Source of the DNA: Takakia lepidozioides
Lineage: Eukaryota > Streptophyta > Takakiopsida > Takakiales > Takakiaceae
Length of the DNA stretch: 64,000 bases
Direction: 5' to 3'
Assembly: GCA_030704615.1 (NCBI GenBank)
Contig: CM060731.1
Coordinates: 18,106,001-18,170,000, forward strand
Numbering within the stretch: position 1 is the first letter of the stretch; each line of letters begins with the position of its first letter. Positions 35,691-48,268 of this stretch are shown here, in pieces. Below the pieces are notes generated by a model. It did no database searches, had not been told where the DNA came from, and saw only the letters and a program-made list of their open reading frames with translations. The translations under genes and the position numbers were made by a program.

Positions 35691-36540
35691 TTTCCCTTGT
35701 TATCAGAGTCGTCCCTCAATTTTCAGGTTAAATTCTGCAAGTTAGCTCGTTGGTGTAAAAAGGTGAATGCCTGTTGGAAGCTCAACATAGGAACTTGAGT
35801 GATAAGTAGGGTTAGGGTGTTTGCTGGAATAGAGAGGCAAAGATAGCTGAAGGAGCAGGGATAGAGAGTGGGTCCAAATTCATCCGAGAGGGCCATATTT
35901 CAAGCACAAGATTACGTATGATTCCCTGTGGATCAATAGCTACAAGAAACCTACATGGGTAGATGGTCAACTGGATGCCGCGCAGCAGCGGCATAGCTGA
36001 TAAAATCAGGCACTGGTAATCAGGGCACCTTCTTCAACACATTTCACCTTGTTTTTCCCTCTTATCAGAATTGACCCTAAATTTCCATGTTGAATTCTGC
36101 AAGTTAGCTGGTTGAGTGAATGTAGTTTGGAGTGACTTTGACATGATACTGCCACTGTGACAACATGAACGGATCCAAAAACCCGTAACAGAGATGATGA
36201 GAAGCTGTGGAATGAATATTTTTTTGACCACAGTCGATGGTGGGATGCTGAGGCAAAAAGGTGAATGCTTGTTAGATTACATGAGAGTAGCAGACGCAAT
36301 TCAGTATAGGAACTAGTGTAATAAGCTGAGTTGGGTGTTTCCTAGAACAAATCTAGGCTATCATTATCAGCTGCAAGGCAATGATGTATGCATGATTTGT
36401 GCAGAGGCATGGATAGCTGAAGGAGCAGTGGGTGCAAATTCATCCAAGAGGGCTGGACTTCAAGCTCCAGATTACCTTGATTCCAGGTGGATCAAGTAGC
36501 TACAAGAAACCTGCATGGGTAGATGGTCAAGTAAAGGCAG
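35690..36540 (+). repeat. PPR-associated spacer copies
   Basis: Two partial copies (about 35,690-35,990 and 36,010-36,540) of the spacer described at 27,170-28,210, sharing caaggagcagggatagag-type and aacctgcatgggtagatggt landmarks. The second copy runs directly into the PPR N-terminal coding piece. Confidence 0.6.
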
Positions 36541-37533
36541 GAGTTGCAGCGGCACAGTTGATAAAATCAAGCACCTCAACCATGACCACAACTTCTGAAA
36601 ATAGAGGATCAAGAGAAGGAGTCCACAATGCCTCTTCTGGAACTTTTGGGCATGTGAAGATGCTTTGTGAGGCAGGCAGACTGATAGAGGCTCTACAGAC
36701 TTTAAACCAAGGAGGCATTCCAGCAGATTCAGGTATGTATGTCTGTCTCTTGCTTAAGTGCATCAAGATGAAAGGTCTGGAAGCTGGAAAGTAGGTGCAC
36801 ATGACTCACATTATCTAAAGTGGATTCACACCAAATGTTTTTTTAACTCAACACCCTTGTCAACATGTATGTTAAGTGTGGGAACATCGTGGATGCTCAC
36901 CAAGTGTTCAACAGAATGCCTCAACGATCTTTGATCACGTGGAATGTAATGTTGGCAAGATTTACCAAGCATGGGTGTGGTAGGAATGCTTTTGGAGACC
37001 TATGAGCAAATGTTGCGCAAAGGGGTGAAGCCCAACCACATCACATTTGGCTTGTGTTTGCAAGCAGGGGAGCTCTGGAAAAGGGGAAAGAGGTCCATGG
37101 TGATATCGTCAAAGCTGGAATTGTACCAGATATCATTCAGAACACTGCCCTGGTGGACATGTATGCGAAATGCGGGTGCATTAAGGATGTGAGATGTGGT
37201 GTCGTGGAACGCGATGCTTGCAGGGTATGTACAACAGGGACTTGGTATGGAGGCTTTGCAGACCTATGATCAAATGATGGGGGAAGGGGTGAAGCCCAAC
37301 CACATCACGTTTGTGTGCATTTGCAGTGCATGTGCAAGCCTTGCAGCCCTGGAAAAGGGCAAAGAGGTCCATGGTGACATTGTCAGAGCTGGATTGTACT
37401 CTATGTCATTCTGAACAATACCCTGGTGGACGTGTATGCAAAATGTGGGTGCATCGAGGATGCAAAGGGAGTGTTTGACAATATACAAGATATGGTGTCA
37501 TGGAATGCCATGCTTGCAGGATATGCACAGCAG
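36541..37533 (+). pseudogene. PPR N-terminal part, cut by the CACTA-A relative
   Basis: Starts with a Ser/Thr-rich stretch (MTTTSENRGSREG), then the first PPR region: LCEAGRLIEALQTLNQGG, YVCLLLKCIKMKGLEAGK, VKCGNIVDAHQVFNRMPQRS. Later repeats (KGKEVHGDIVKAGIVPDI, VSWNAMLAGYVQQGLGMEAL) follow in several frames. The last repeat is cut after AMLAGYAQQ at 37,533 where the CACTAG terminus begins. The continuation is not found beyond the other end at 47,962. Confidence 0.82.
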
Positions 37534-40265
37534 CACTAGAAGCATTCGTGTCATTTACCACTGGGGTAACGACTCATTTTGAGTCGTAAAAGTCAAAAAA
37601 TTGGGATCAATTGGAAGTTACAACAGACTAGTTACAACGGACGTGGTAGTTGGGTTGGACATCCAATGATTGGAGTGGTAAAGGACGCAGACGCGCGAAC
37701 AACTGCTCAGCAATTAATGCGATTAATGCTGAAGAACCACGTGGCGTAACCAGGCGGGCCGCTCGTGTGTCTGACCTTTTGGGCTGACTTTGACTTTTCC
37801 CTCCGGATGAGTGGACCGACTCACTGAAGCGCGGTGACACATTTCCGCGGACGTGGACGACGATGTGGATGCCGACGTGGCGGCGCCACGACGAGCACCA
37901 CTGTTGCCACGTGGCCACGGGCCCGGGGCGCCACGTGGTAGTAGACCACCTAACTTGCAGTGCTACATGCCCAGTGGCAATTGCGACTGCGGAAGTTGGC
38001 GCAACCACTACTTTACTACTTTATATGAAGTGCTCGAAAGTACTTGAACAATCATTCATAGTGATTCATGCTTTGGAGTTTTGGTGTTTGTAGTGAGTCG
38101 ACTAGTAATGCCATACAAGAGAACTAATCATGCATTAGAAATGCACAAACGATGAAAGACATGCCATGAGACAAAATGAAATGAAAATGAATGAAATGAA
38201 ACAAAACGGTACTTTATTACATCTGCGGAAAGCTCAAAGAGCTTATGGGACAAAATGAAAAACACAAAGTAAAAAAGCAGCCCAAAAGCTACTGTTGCTC
38301 TGGGGATTGCCTAAGGGTCAAGGCCTCGTGCAAGTCAAGCAGTTCTGATCCTCATAATGCAAGACTTCAGTGAGTTCCACGGAATAGACCATAGTTATTG
38401 ATCCACAGGGAATCATAGGTAAATCTTTTGCTTGAAATTTGGCCCTCTAGGATGAATCTGGACCACACTCTATCCCTGCTCCTTCAGCTATCCATGCCCC
38501 TGCACAAATCATGCATTCATCCTTGCCTTGCTGCTAGTAGTTGACAATGACAACCTACATTTGTTCTAGGAAACACCCAACTCAGCTTATCACACTAGTT
38601 CCTATGCTCAATTGCGTCTGCTACTCTCTGAAATGTAGCAGGCATTCATCTTTTTGCCTCGGTTGTCCCATCATTGACTGGGGGCAGAAAAGTATTCATT
38701 CCACAGCTTCTCCTCATGTCTGTTACTTGTTTTTTGATACTTTCCTGTTGTCACATAGCAGTATCATGTCAAAGTCACTCCAAACTAGATTCACTCAACC
38801 AGTTAACTTGCATAATTCAACATGGAAATTTTGGACCGATTCTAATAAGAGGAAAAACAGGGTGAAATGTGCTGAAGAAGATGCCTTCATTAACAATGTC
38901 TGATTTTATCAATTGTGCCGTTGCTGCCAGTTGACCATCTACCCATGCAGGTTTCTTGTAGCTTCACAGTTAATCTGGACCTCTTGGGTGAATCTGCACC
39001 CACACTCTATCCTTGCTCCTTGAACTATCCATGCCTCGCACGAATCATGCATACAACCTTGCCTTGTTGCTAGCAGTTGACGATGACAGCCTAGACTTGT
39101 TCTAGGAAGCACCCAACTCAACTTATCACACTAGTTCCTACGCTCAATTGCATCTGCTACTCTCTATAATCCAACAAACATTCAGTTTCTTGCCTCGATT
39201 GTCCCACCATTGACTGGGGTCAGAAAAATATTCATTCCACAACTTCTCATCTCTGTGTTACCTGTTTCTGATACTTTCCTGTTGTCACATTGGCAGAATC
39301 ATGTCAAAGTCACTCCAAACTATCAAAGCTTCACTAAACCAGCTAACTTGCAGAATTCAAACATGAATAATTAGGGGCGATTCTGATAAGAGGGGAAAAC
39401 AAGGTGAAATTGAAGAAGGTGCCCTCATTAGCAGTCATTACACTCTATCCTTCGCTCAGCCATATTGTTGAACACTCCCTGTCCACAATGGTATTGTTCA
39501 GAATGACATCTGCCACAATTCCAGCTTTGACGATGCAACCATGGACCTCTTTGCCCTTCCCCAGCAGGCTCGCACATGCACTACAAACGCAAACAACTAG
39601 TTGTGGCAAACTGGGAGCAATATGTGTAAGAAGAAACCACTTATACAAATCTACAGCTTACAGGCTGTCTCTATCCTCAAAATTGGCAGCACATCACCCG
39701 CTGCTATGACATATATTGCCCTAGACACACATTGCCCTAACTGCCATCCCCCAAGATGCTACCCCCACCAGACTTCTCTCACTTGGGTCCTTGCAAGGCT
39801 GACTTCCAGCTTTGACTCTGTGCATGGGGCCTATCGGACAACATACACCAGCAAGCCCTCCCCCTATCCTGCATCAACTCATCTCAGTCTTATCAACTGC
39901 ACAATGTATGATGGGAGTGAGTGCAACATGGGAAAGAGCCACAACACATGATGAGCTGTAGGGAAGAAGCAACATTGTGCAAGTAAAGCAAATGATGAAG
40001 CAGAAAGACGAGGCAACATGGGAGAAGGGAAAATGGGGTCCAAGGGCTGAGAAGGTCAACTGGTCAACAATGAGAAACTGGCTCTGGAGCACTATGTTGA
40101 TGATTAAAGGGAGCAGCAAATACATGTGGGGCATCGCAGCAAAGTGCATGCCAACGAGAGTCAGAATAGTGCAAGAAAGACTCCACGGATGGTGGGCAGC
40201 CAAGGAAAATGCAGTGAGACAAGGCACTCATGGCAAGGGAGCTGCCAAGACAAAACTGTTGATCT
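37534..40265 (-). repeat. Inverted repeat of CACTA-A right part (26,339-29,083)
   Basis: Near-identical in opposite orientation. Positions pair by a constant sum close to 66,617 at the outer end, drifting by about 20 through small indels. It includes the right terminal repeat, the tandem spacer copies and the PPR fragment (39,445-39,600, minus). Confidence 0.92.
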
Positions 40266-41568
40266 GCCAAATGATTCAGCAAAAACAAATTCAACTGTAG
40301 TGGTTCTCCCATCGCAGAGAAGGGTCCATTCGACACCCATCACACCATGTCAGGTTGAGGTCCTCACACACACACCTACACACCGAGAATTTGCGAACCC
40401 ACATCAGCTGGGAGAACATGGAAATTACCCCGTGGATCACATGCAAGCATGAATGAGAAATGGGTTTATGTTACATGGGAGATTTTGGTGTACCTGCGCG
40501 ACATGCAACTCTGTCTACATACTCCATAAGTCGTTGTCCCAAGACCCAAGTGGACAGGGGAGGCCGGTGAGTCTGTACCACAAATGGTAATCATACAACA
40601 GAGGGTACTGCTGCCCAACGTGCAAAAGCCGCCGGCTGCAGGATGCTAGGCATGCAAACTCGGGCATAGCACGCCTCCTCTGCACCCCACTCCGTCCCAA
40701 CCAGTGCAAAACAACCGTGCATGCATTGACTGCCCTCTGGCTTTCTCTCCAGGCATTTGGGGGTCTACGATCTGCTACATGTAAGTGTCTTTGAATGCGA
40801 CGATCAAAGGATCCGGTCACTTGCAGTTGTCGTCTCAAGGGCAGCATTGCAAGAATCAGAATTAAGTAAGAAAGATGGTGGAAGAAGCTGCAAACAGCAA
40901 ATGAGTGAAGTGGCAGGGCGATGCTCCATTTTTAACATGCTCCCCTTCCCGCCATGGTGATAGAGCCACACAAATGGACTCCCTTCCCGCCACGGTGCAA
41001 TTTCACGGCAACGGAACGGGATTGTCCGCCGAAACGTGATTTGGAGATGGCCTAAGACAAGTGGCGCAGGTTCTGGCCTTGTAGTCAGGTTGTTCACACT
41101 TCAATGCACACATTTCATACACATTCAACCATATGCCCAAGATCACAACGTCGTCAATCGTGAAAATTGAAATTCCACGTACGTCCTCCGATTCCTTACA
41201 CACACACGAACTGTAGAGACACGTCGTTTTCCTGGATGTCGTTGTTTGAGTCGATTTTGGTCATTTCTCTCAGTGTCTTGTTGAAAAGATTCTAGTTATG
41301 ATGGGAAGCATCGTGATGGCTTTTAAATGGTTTGCTGTTGAGTGTAACTTTTCATCATGTTGTGGAATCTACCGGTTGGTATAAAAAGTCAAATGTCTTC
41401 TCTGCCAAAGGATGTGCGGCTGAACCTTTCAAATTGAGATTGCAGGAGGAGGGAATTGACGGTAGTGAAATGGGAGTGGCAGAGCCAAATTGAGGAATCT
41501 CTGCAAAGGAGAATCCGGTCCCCTGCAACGGCGTGCACAAACAGCATTGAAGAGGCTCCCCAACAAAA
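40266..41568. other. 5' region of the CACTA-A' transposase, no gene seen
   Basis: Sequence not shared with CACTA-A. No coding similarity is recognised. It lies upstream of the transposase and may hold its promoter and leader. Confidence 0.4.
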
Positions 41569-44500
41569 ATGAGTTCCCCTCGCCCATGCGGAGGACTTCC
41601 AATTAATCACCCCTGTAGACGGAACACCCGAGATGACAGGTTGTGGGAAAGAGAAGTGGCACGTGCCCGAGCCCTTGAGCTTTCAAGGATGCCATGCCCA
41701 TGTGAACGTTGTTTGGGCACTACAAGTAGATCTGAGGACGGTGTGCGCACACATCTCCTTCACCACAAAAGACATGAAGCATTTCGGGTGTGGATTGGAG
41801 ATGGACCTGCAGACGAAGACGATGAGGAGTGGGCACAATTGGACAATGCACACCCCCGAGGGAGCCATACAGACAGGCCAGACGAGGACTATGTCATGGG
41901 CGCAGGACATGAACCAGGCATGGACGGAGGGGTGGAGATTACTCGAATGTTGCAGTCCTGAAGCATTCCACATCATGGACGATGCTGAAGAGGGGGACGG
42001 CGCTACGACAACTGGGGATGGTGATGACGCAGGAAATGAAGGCATTCACGTGGGGGAAGGCGTGGAAGGAGGTGGAGATGGAGAATTGAATTCTGCACAC
42101 ATGACACTAGAAGAAGCATGTGTGCCACTGTACGAGGGATGCAAATCCACAAAGCTTGCTACCACCATGCTGTTGATGAACCTGTGCACAACCCACGGTG
42201 TCTCAGACCAATTTGTGGAGGAGTTGTTCTCTTTGCTTCGGCTGAACTTGCTTCCACAACCAAATGAAATGCCAAAAAGTTGTCACATGGCCAACCAAAT
42301 GATTGGGAAGCTCGGCCTCAACTACATGAAAATACATGCATGTCCAAAAGGACATGTACTTTTCAGAAGAGAGTACAAGGATGCTATGGAGTGCCCCAAA
42401 TGCGGTGCAGCCCGATACCATGATTTGGGCAGGTTACAACAGCCAGCCAAGGTGTTGAGGCACTTTCCCCTTATCCCCCGTCTATTACGAATGTACAAAT
42501 GCAAGACCATTAGTGAGCTCATGACTTGGCATTCCAGGAATGCCTCAAACGATGGTTTGGTAAGGCATGTCCCAGATTCCCTTGCATGGAAGCATATAGA
42601 TGCAACTTGGCCCGATTTTGCCGAGGACCCACGCAATGTGCGATTGGCTGTATCTACGGATGGAGTAAACCCATACGGATCAAAGAGTTGCACATGGTCC
42701 ACATGGCCCATGCAGTTGGTGGCATACAACCTGCCACCATGGTTGACAACAAAGAAATTCTTTGTCATGTTGTCTCTCTTGATTCCAGGCAAGGAGTCCG
42801 TGACAAATGCAAACATAGATGTGTATTTGCAACCATTGATTGAAGAGCTACAGGAACTATGGATTGGAGTTGAAGCTTACGACATTTTGAAACCAGTAGG
42901 GCAATGGAGTTTCACCCTCCGTGCCATACTCATGTGGTCAATCCACGATTTCCCCGCATATGGCCTTGTTGCGGGTTGCAAGACGAAGGGCTACAAAGGG
43001 TGCCCCATTTGTGGGCCCTATGTGGATTCACGGCACTCAAAGCCACTAGGGAAGACAATATACATGGGGCATCGACGTTACCTTGCAAGAAACCACCCCT
43101 ATCGACGAGCAGGATGGCACTTCAATGGATGTGTTGAAAAGAGAATGGCACCAAATGCTATGACACCGGAGGAGACATTGCAATTTGCAAAGGAGAAAGA
43201 GGCGTTCATGGAGATTGGAGGGAGAGACGGAAGTAGTGCGGATCCAGCCATGGAGCACGGGGTGAAGCGCCGGACAATCCTTTGGGATTTGCCATACTGG
43301 AAGGTGCATGAATCCCCCCCCCCCCCATTCACTCACTTTCTTTCACATTGTGCTTCTTGGAATTACCTTTACTGTCAGGAGTCCTTCCACCAACTCCTAA
43401 GTCAGTGTAACTACTATGCAGTAGATGTTGAAGTCGTACACCTCACTGTGGAGAGGATCGTGGAGTTGTTGAAAGCAGAATGTAGTAACATGGACAACTT
43501 CTGCCACATATTCTACTTTTTTTGCCCATAGAACTTCGTCTCATGGGAGGACATTTGGCATTTCAGAACCTCTTGCAGCGGTACCTCCTGGACCCCATGC
43601 ATTATGAGAAGAACTTCTGCAGAACATTCTGAAGACTATCTTTGGGGAGAAGGATACGATAAACGTACGAAAGGACATGGAGATTGAAGGGATACGGTCA
43701 CATCTGTGGCTAAGGCCTGATCCAAATAGACCAGGCAAAGTGCTCATGCCAGCAGCATCATACGTCCTGACCAAATCAGAGCAAGAGGATTTTTTGAAGA
43801 CATTGGGAGCCATGAAAGTGCCAACCGGATTCTCGGGTGCTTTCCAAAAGCATGCCATAAACAAGAAATGGTCGGGGATGAAGTCACATGATCTACACGT
43901 GATGATGCAATAGATTTTGCCAGTGTGCATTCGGGGTACGATGGCGCCAGGTCCTCGAACAGCCATAATGCGTGTAAGTCGAGTGTTTAGGAAGATTTGT
44001 GCGAAGGTGTGGGATCCGAGGGACATTACATCGTTGCATGAGGATGTGGCTATGACCCTATGTTTGCTGGAGAAAGAATTCCCTCCATCATTCTTTGACG
44101 TCATGACGCACTTGCTAGTGCATCTTGTAGAGGAGTTGCATGTGTGTGGGCCCGTAGCCAGCCGTGGATGTACCCCATGGAGAGGTACATGAAAGATCTG
44201 AAGGGGTATGTACGCAACATGGCACGGCCAGAGGGGAGTATGGCGGAGGGCTACATCCGCGACGAAGCCCTGGGCTTCATGACAGAGTATATGTCTTCAT
44301 TTGATGCAATACAACGACGGGTGTGGGACGAGAACGAGGAAGAAGGAGTTGTAGGCGAGGTCCTAGAAGGTGGTGGAACAAACGTGCCATGAGCCCGCGC
44401 CTTCGGGATGTGGCACATGATTATGTGCTGAACAACACAACAACCATGACACCATGGAGACAGTGGGTGCCAACTTACATCCCTCCTGTGCTATTCTTAA

Positions 44501-45646
44501 TGGTCTTTGTATGCTGGAATTACATATATATTGTCACAAGTCATTCCGGCCACTATGGGAGTGGGATCGTGTACTAACAGGGTGCTTCAGACGACTACAG
44601 AGGGTGTTTCGTAGATCTTGGTTGTTGCTTGCAAGTGATTATGAAGTAGGCTGCATCACTACAGTGTGCTTGAAAGGACACACACTCTGCATGTGGCATG
44701 CATGTACAGCACGGTGTTGGTCAGGGGGACTGAGTTGCAGCTTCTATTTGGTTTCTGCCAGAAAGTACGCAGCGGAGAAGGTCCGCCTGAAAACGGAACG
44801 GAGTGCATTTGCAAAAGCATGGCGGAGGGGCGGTCGTAGGCGCAGATCCCCGGTGGAGTACCCCACAACAATGGAGGAGCTGCAGCCCTTTACAGTGTGG
44901 GTCAGATCTGCAATTGCAGTGTACGCATCAGAGAACGAGGACCCGATGAGGGCATGGTGAGTCTGTCATTCCCCCCAGGGCTGATTGCCACTTCGTACCG
45001 GTCAATGAAAGCATATGGCAATCACTATAGAGTGGACGATGCCAACACCAGCCTCCTGGTGACTTATGACAGCGGAGTGGCATCATTTTTTGAACAAGAG
45101 AGTAGGAGCTATGCACGAGATCAGAATCCAATTTCATGCCATGTGCAATATGTAGGAGTGATCAAAGAGATCCTTAAACTAGACTATGGTCTTGTGAAGC
45201 CAATTCTATTCCGTTGTTCTTGGGTAAAAGCCAATATGGTAGGAGAGAATGCCACCATGAAACGGGATGAGTACGGGTTCCTCCTTGCTGATTTCAGAAA
45301 AATGCTACCACAAGATGAAGAGCCATTCATCTTCCCATCGCAAGTTGAGCAAGTTTTCTTTTCAGATGACACCCATGCGCCGGGATGGAAGGTGGTTCTT
45401 CACAAGGACCCCCGGGCCAAACGAGTCGTGGCCGACGTCCATGATCTGGACCTAGGGGAGAATGCCGACCACGAGGGTCTGAGGGAACCACGAAATCTAC
45501 CAGATACGGCCGAACCAGTCTCTTTGGAAGGAGCAGTTACCTTTAATGAGGAAGACATTCCAGGGTTGGTAATTACCGCAAGGCAAATTGCAGATGTGGG
45601 TAGTGAAGGGGAAGATTATTTGGATATAGATAGTGAGCCCAGCTGA
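41569..45646 (+). pseudogene. CACTA (En/Spm) transposase: Tnp2, DUF4218, DUF4216
   Basis: From ATG 41,569 the N-terminus shows the zinc-type association domain (RMPCPCERC, then VRTHLLHHKRH). A one-base shift near 41,955 leads into a long frame with the Tnp2 core: CPKGHVLFRREYKDAMECPK, ISELMTWHS, LAVSTDGVNPYGSKSCTWS, LMWSIHDFPAYGLVAGCKTK and GCPICGP. A probable intron (donor after DLPYWK near 43,303; acceptor before 43,531) precedes LLDPMHYEKNF. DUF4218 (LEKEFPPSFFDVMTHLLVHL, RPEGSMAEGYI) and a C-terminal DUF4216 (HVQYVGVIKEI, KRDEYGFLLADF, PGWKVVL) follow, ending at 45,646. A stop at 43,911 and frame changes near 44,150 and 44,390 show decay, though little. This is the mobilising enzyme of the CACTA-A family. 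Confidence 0.9.
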
Positions 45647-47580
45647 ATCTCAGTGTCCATTAAGCGAGCAGCTCATAGATGAGAGCTATGCTAAGGACTC
45701 TTACTGTCCTTAGAATCCATTTTGTACAGTCCTGCAAGCGCGCAAGGGCGAGACAGTTAATAGTATCGATAATGTCCCGGTATATGGTCCGTACTGTCTT
45801 GTGAACAAACCTTTTTTTGTTCTGCCAATATTGTTTCTGACATGTGAGGAGAGGATCGTCTTCATGTACGGGAAGTAGACGTGAATGTGTGCATGCATTT
45901 TCTGGCCCAGCTGCATGCTTTCCAGGAACAAAGACCAGTGGAATGGGGGGTGTCTCCAAAGGAGCAGGACCGAACGACACCTTTTTGTGCTTCCCTTGCT
46001 TTCCTTTTCACCGTTGTTGCATTCTCCCACCTGCCCAACAGCAGCACTCTCGAAGCAATAACATGACATATGTTGCAACATGGTCTTCTTCACCAGCAAA
46101 TGGGCTTTTTTGCTACATGTACTGCCACGTCCACATTAACGTTGATCCCTGCAAGCACTTGGCAAAACGCCCCAAAGCCGCAAATCCAGCAACCACCACA
46201 AACACATCTAACTGATTGTAGTGACACGGGAATAGCTCACTTGTAGAGGAATTGAACCTCCAGCCAAATGAATGGCTCTGCCCCTTGTAGCACAAGTGCG
46301 ATGCAAAAACAAGGTGAGTACAAAATGAAGAAGCACTTACGAGGTCCCCATCCCTCGGATGGGCTCCCACTTGTGCTCTGGAACTGTGCAGGCCTGACTA
46401 GCACCAAATTGCATGAATCCTAAGCCTGAATGTCAAAATGCAGGTTTATGTCGCGATGCAGCACGCCATCATCTAACCTGTAGTTTCCAGTTTCACTGGT
46501 GTCACAACTGCCTTCAAGTCAACATCAAATTAAGTCCACCTATGCGCAAATCGCAGAATGTCTCATGACACCATCTGCCGCCGCTGGTTTGGCATGATAT
46601 GATTGTAGTTCACAACCTTAATGAACGCTTTCAGCCTTGACCTCTTTGCGATCTTCTTCTGTGACTACTTCTTCATAATTTATGAAAGGGAAAAGCAGCT
46701 ACACATCAAATTCTTGCAAGTACAGCGGGGTACTCAGGCCTCCTTGGGAGAAAGAGTGCCATAAACACAGACACATCCTTAAATGTAAAAATTGGAGAAG
46801 CGAACGTCTGGTGGCAATAACTGCCTAAACCAGAATTATACTCCATTCCAGCGCACATGTAAAGGGTCGGATGATAACTCGGAATCCCAGTTGGAGATAA
46901 TGAGACGAATACATGACTATCTTGCGAGTTTCAACTTTCTTGGAGGTAGTTTCCAGTTTCTCTGGTGTCACAACTGCCTTCAAGCTGGGTTTAGAGAAAT
47001 TAAGTCCCACTCGCAAATGCAGAATGTCTCCCTTATCTGCGTGGGCAAAATGGGGTTGGCATGATATGATTGTAGTTCACAACCAAAGGGCATATTCTTC
47101 AGCCTTGACGTCTTTGCGATCTTCTTCTGTGACGCCTTCTGCATAACTTGTGAAATGGAAAAGCAGCTACACATCAAATTATTGCGATGCCACTCAATGG
47201 CACTATGAAGGTTTTGAGCATGCTGTCAGAAAACTAGACGGGCAAAAACCCAATTCAACAGCCTCACCTTGCGTGGATACTTGGGAATTGATGCCAGAAG
47301 GCCATGCCCGTATGCGCACTCCATCGTGCCTCCATCCAGCACATTCTGTAAATGATGAATGACCAAGACCCCGATGTCACACCGTTCTGAGAAGCCACTA
47401 CGCGCGCTCACAGTATACGAAGGCCTTGCCGTGTCAGGATTTCCATTCCCACGTCCCGCCATGTCCGACGCAGCACTTGCATCCTTGTCTCTGCCAGGTG
47501 GAGGCAACACGTAATAAAAAAATCTATTCCCCCAAGGCCACATTTTGTTTACCTCTTTTTGTGAAAGCCACGTCAGCAAA
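45647..47580 (-). other. Possible second CACTA gene remnant and tandem duplication
   Basis: Between the transposase and the CACTA-A' terminus the minus strand has several coding-like pieces, the clearest 47,579-47,226 (MWPWGNRFFYYVLPPP, CDIGVLVIHHLQNVLDGG). The latter faintly recalls the C-terminal part of Ulp1-type peptidases, which some plant CACTA elements carry, but the catalytic Cys is not in place. About 46,480-46,720 and 46,920-47,175 are tandem copies of one 0.24-kb segment (gtttggcatgatatgattgt, aaaagcagctacacatcaaa). No function can be assigned. Confidence 0.3.
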
Positions 47581-48268
47581 TGTGCTGTCGAGTCATGGGT
47601 GCAATGAATGCGCAGTGGTTCATGGAGTCGTTGAGTCGACTACATATTCACTTTAATGAATAAATATCTTTATTCCATTAATCGAATTAGGAAAGAAAAT
47701 TTGTAGTCGCATGTGCAGTAATTACAACCACTTGTAATTTTGGCTTTTTCAAATTTTATGTATTTACACAATTCGTAAAATAGCCCGGAATTCTGCTACG
47801 ACTCCGGAGTCGTTGACCCCACTTCTGTCCGCCGTTTGAAATGCCCCCGTGGGCCCACATTGTCTGTTTCGACTCTCCAGTAGTCCCGTTTACTACCAAG
47901 TGGTTCCCGGAGTGGTCGCGGACATGAAGTCGAATCGGAAAAGACACGAATGCTTCTAGTGCTCTATCCTCAAAATTGGCAGCACATCACCCGCTGCTAT
48001 GACATATATTGCCCTAGACACACATTGCCCTAACTGCCATCCCCAAGATGCTACCCCCACCAGACTTCTCTCACTTGGGTCCTTGCAAGGCTGATTTCTA
48101 GCTTTGACTCTGTGCATGGGGCCTATCGGACAACATACACCAGCAAGCCCTCCCCCTATCCTGCATCAACTCATCTTAGTCTTATCAACTGCACAACGTA
48201 TGATGGGAGTGAGTGCAACATGGGAAAGAGCCACAACACATGATGAGCTGTAGGGAAGAAGCAACATC

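Larger units (their letters stand above)
37534..47961. mobile_element. CACTA-A' : chimeric CACTA-A family element with transposase
   Basis: Both ends carry the CACTA-A terminal repeat (CACTAGAAGCATTCGTGTC at 37,534; its complement ending at 47,961). The flanks do not match (cag versus ctc), so this is not a simple insertion. The left 2.7 kb is the inverse of CACTA-A positions 26,339-29,083. From 40,266 the sequence is new and carries the transposase. Just outside the right end, 47,962 onward repeats 39,668-40,265 and then continues along the CACTA-A interior. The structure implies recombination or aberrant transposition between related copies. Confidence 0.75.

Noticed and set aside
41683-42816. 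Long minus-strand open frames opposite the CACTA transposase
   Set aside because: They are antisense shadows of a plus strand that clearly encodes Tnp2 and show no domain of their own.
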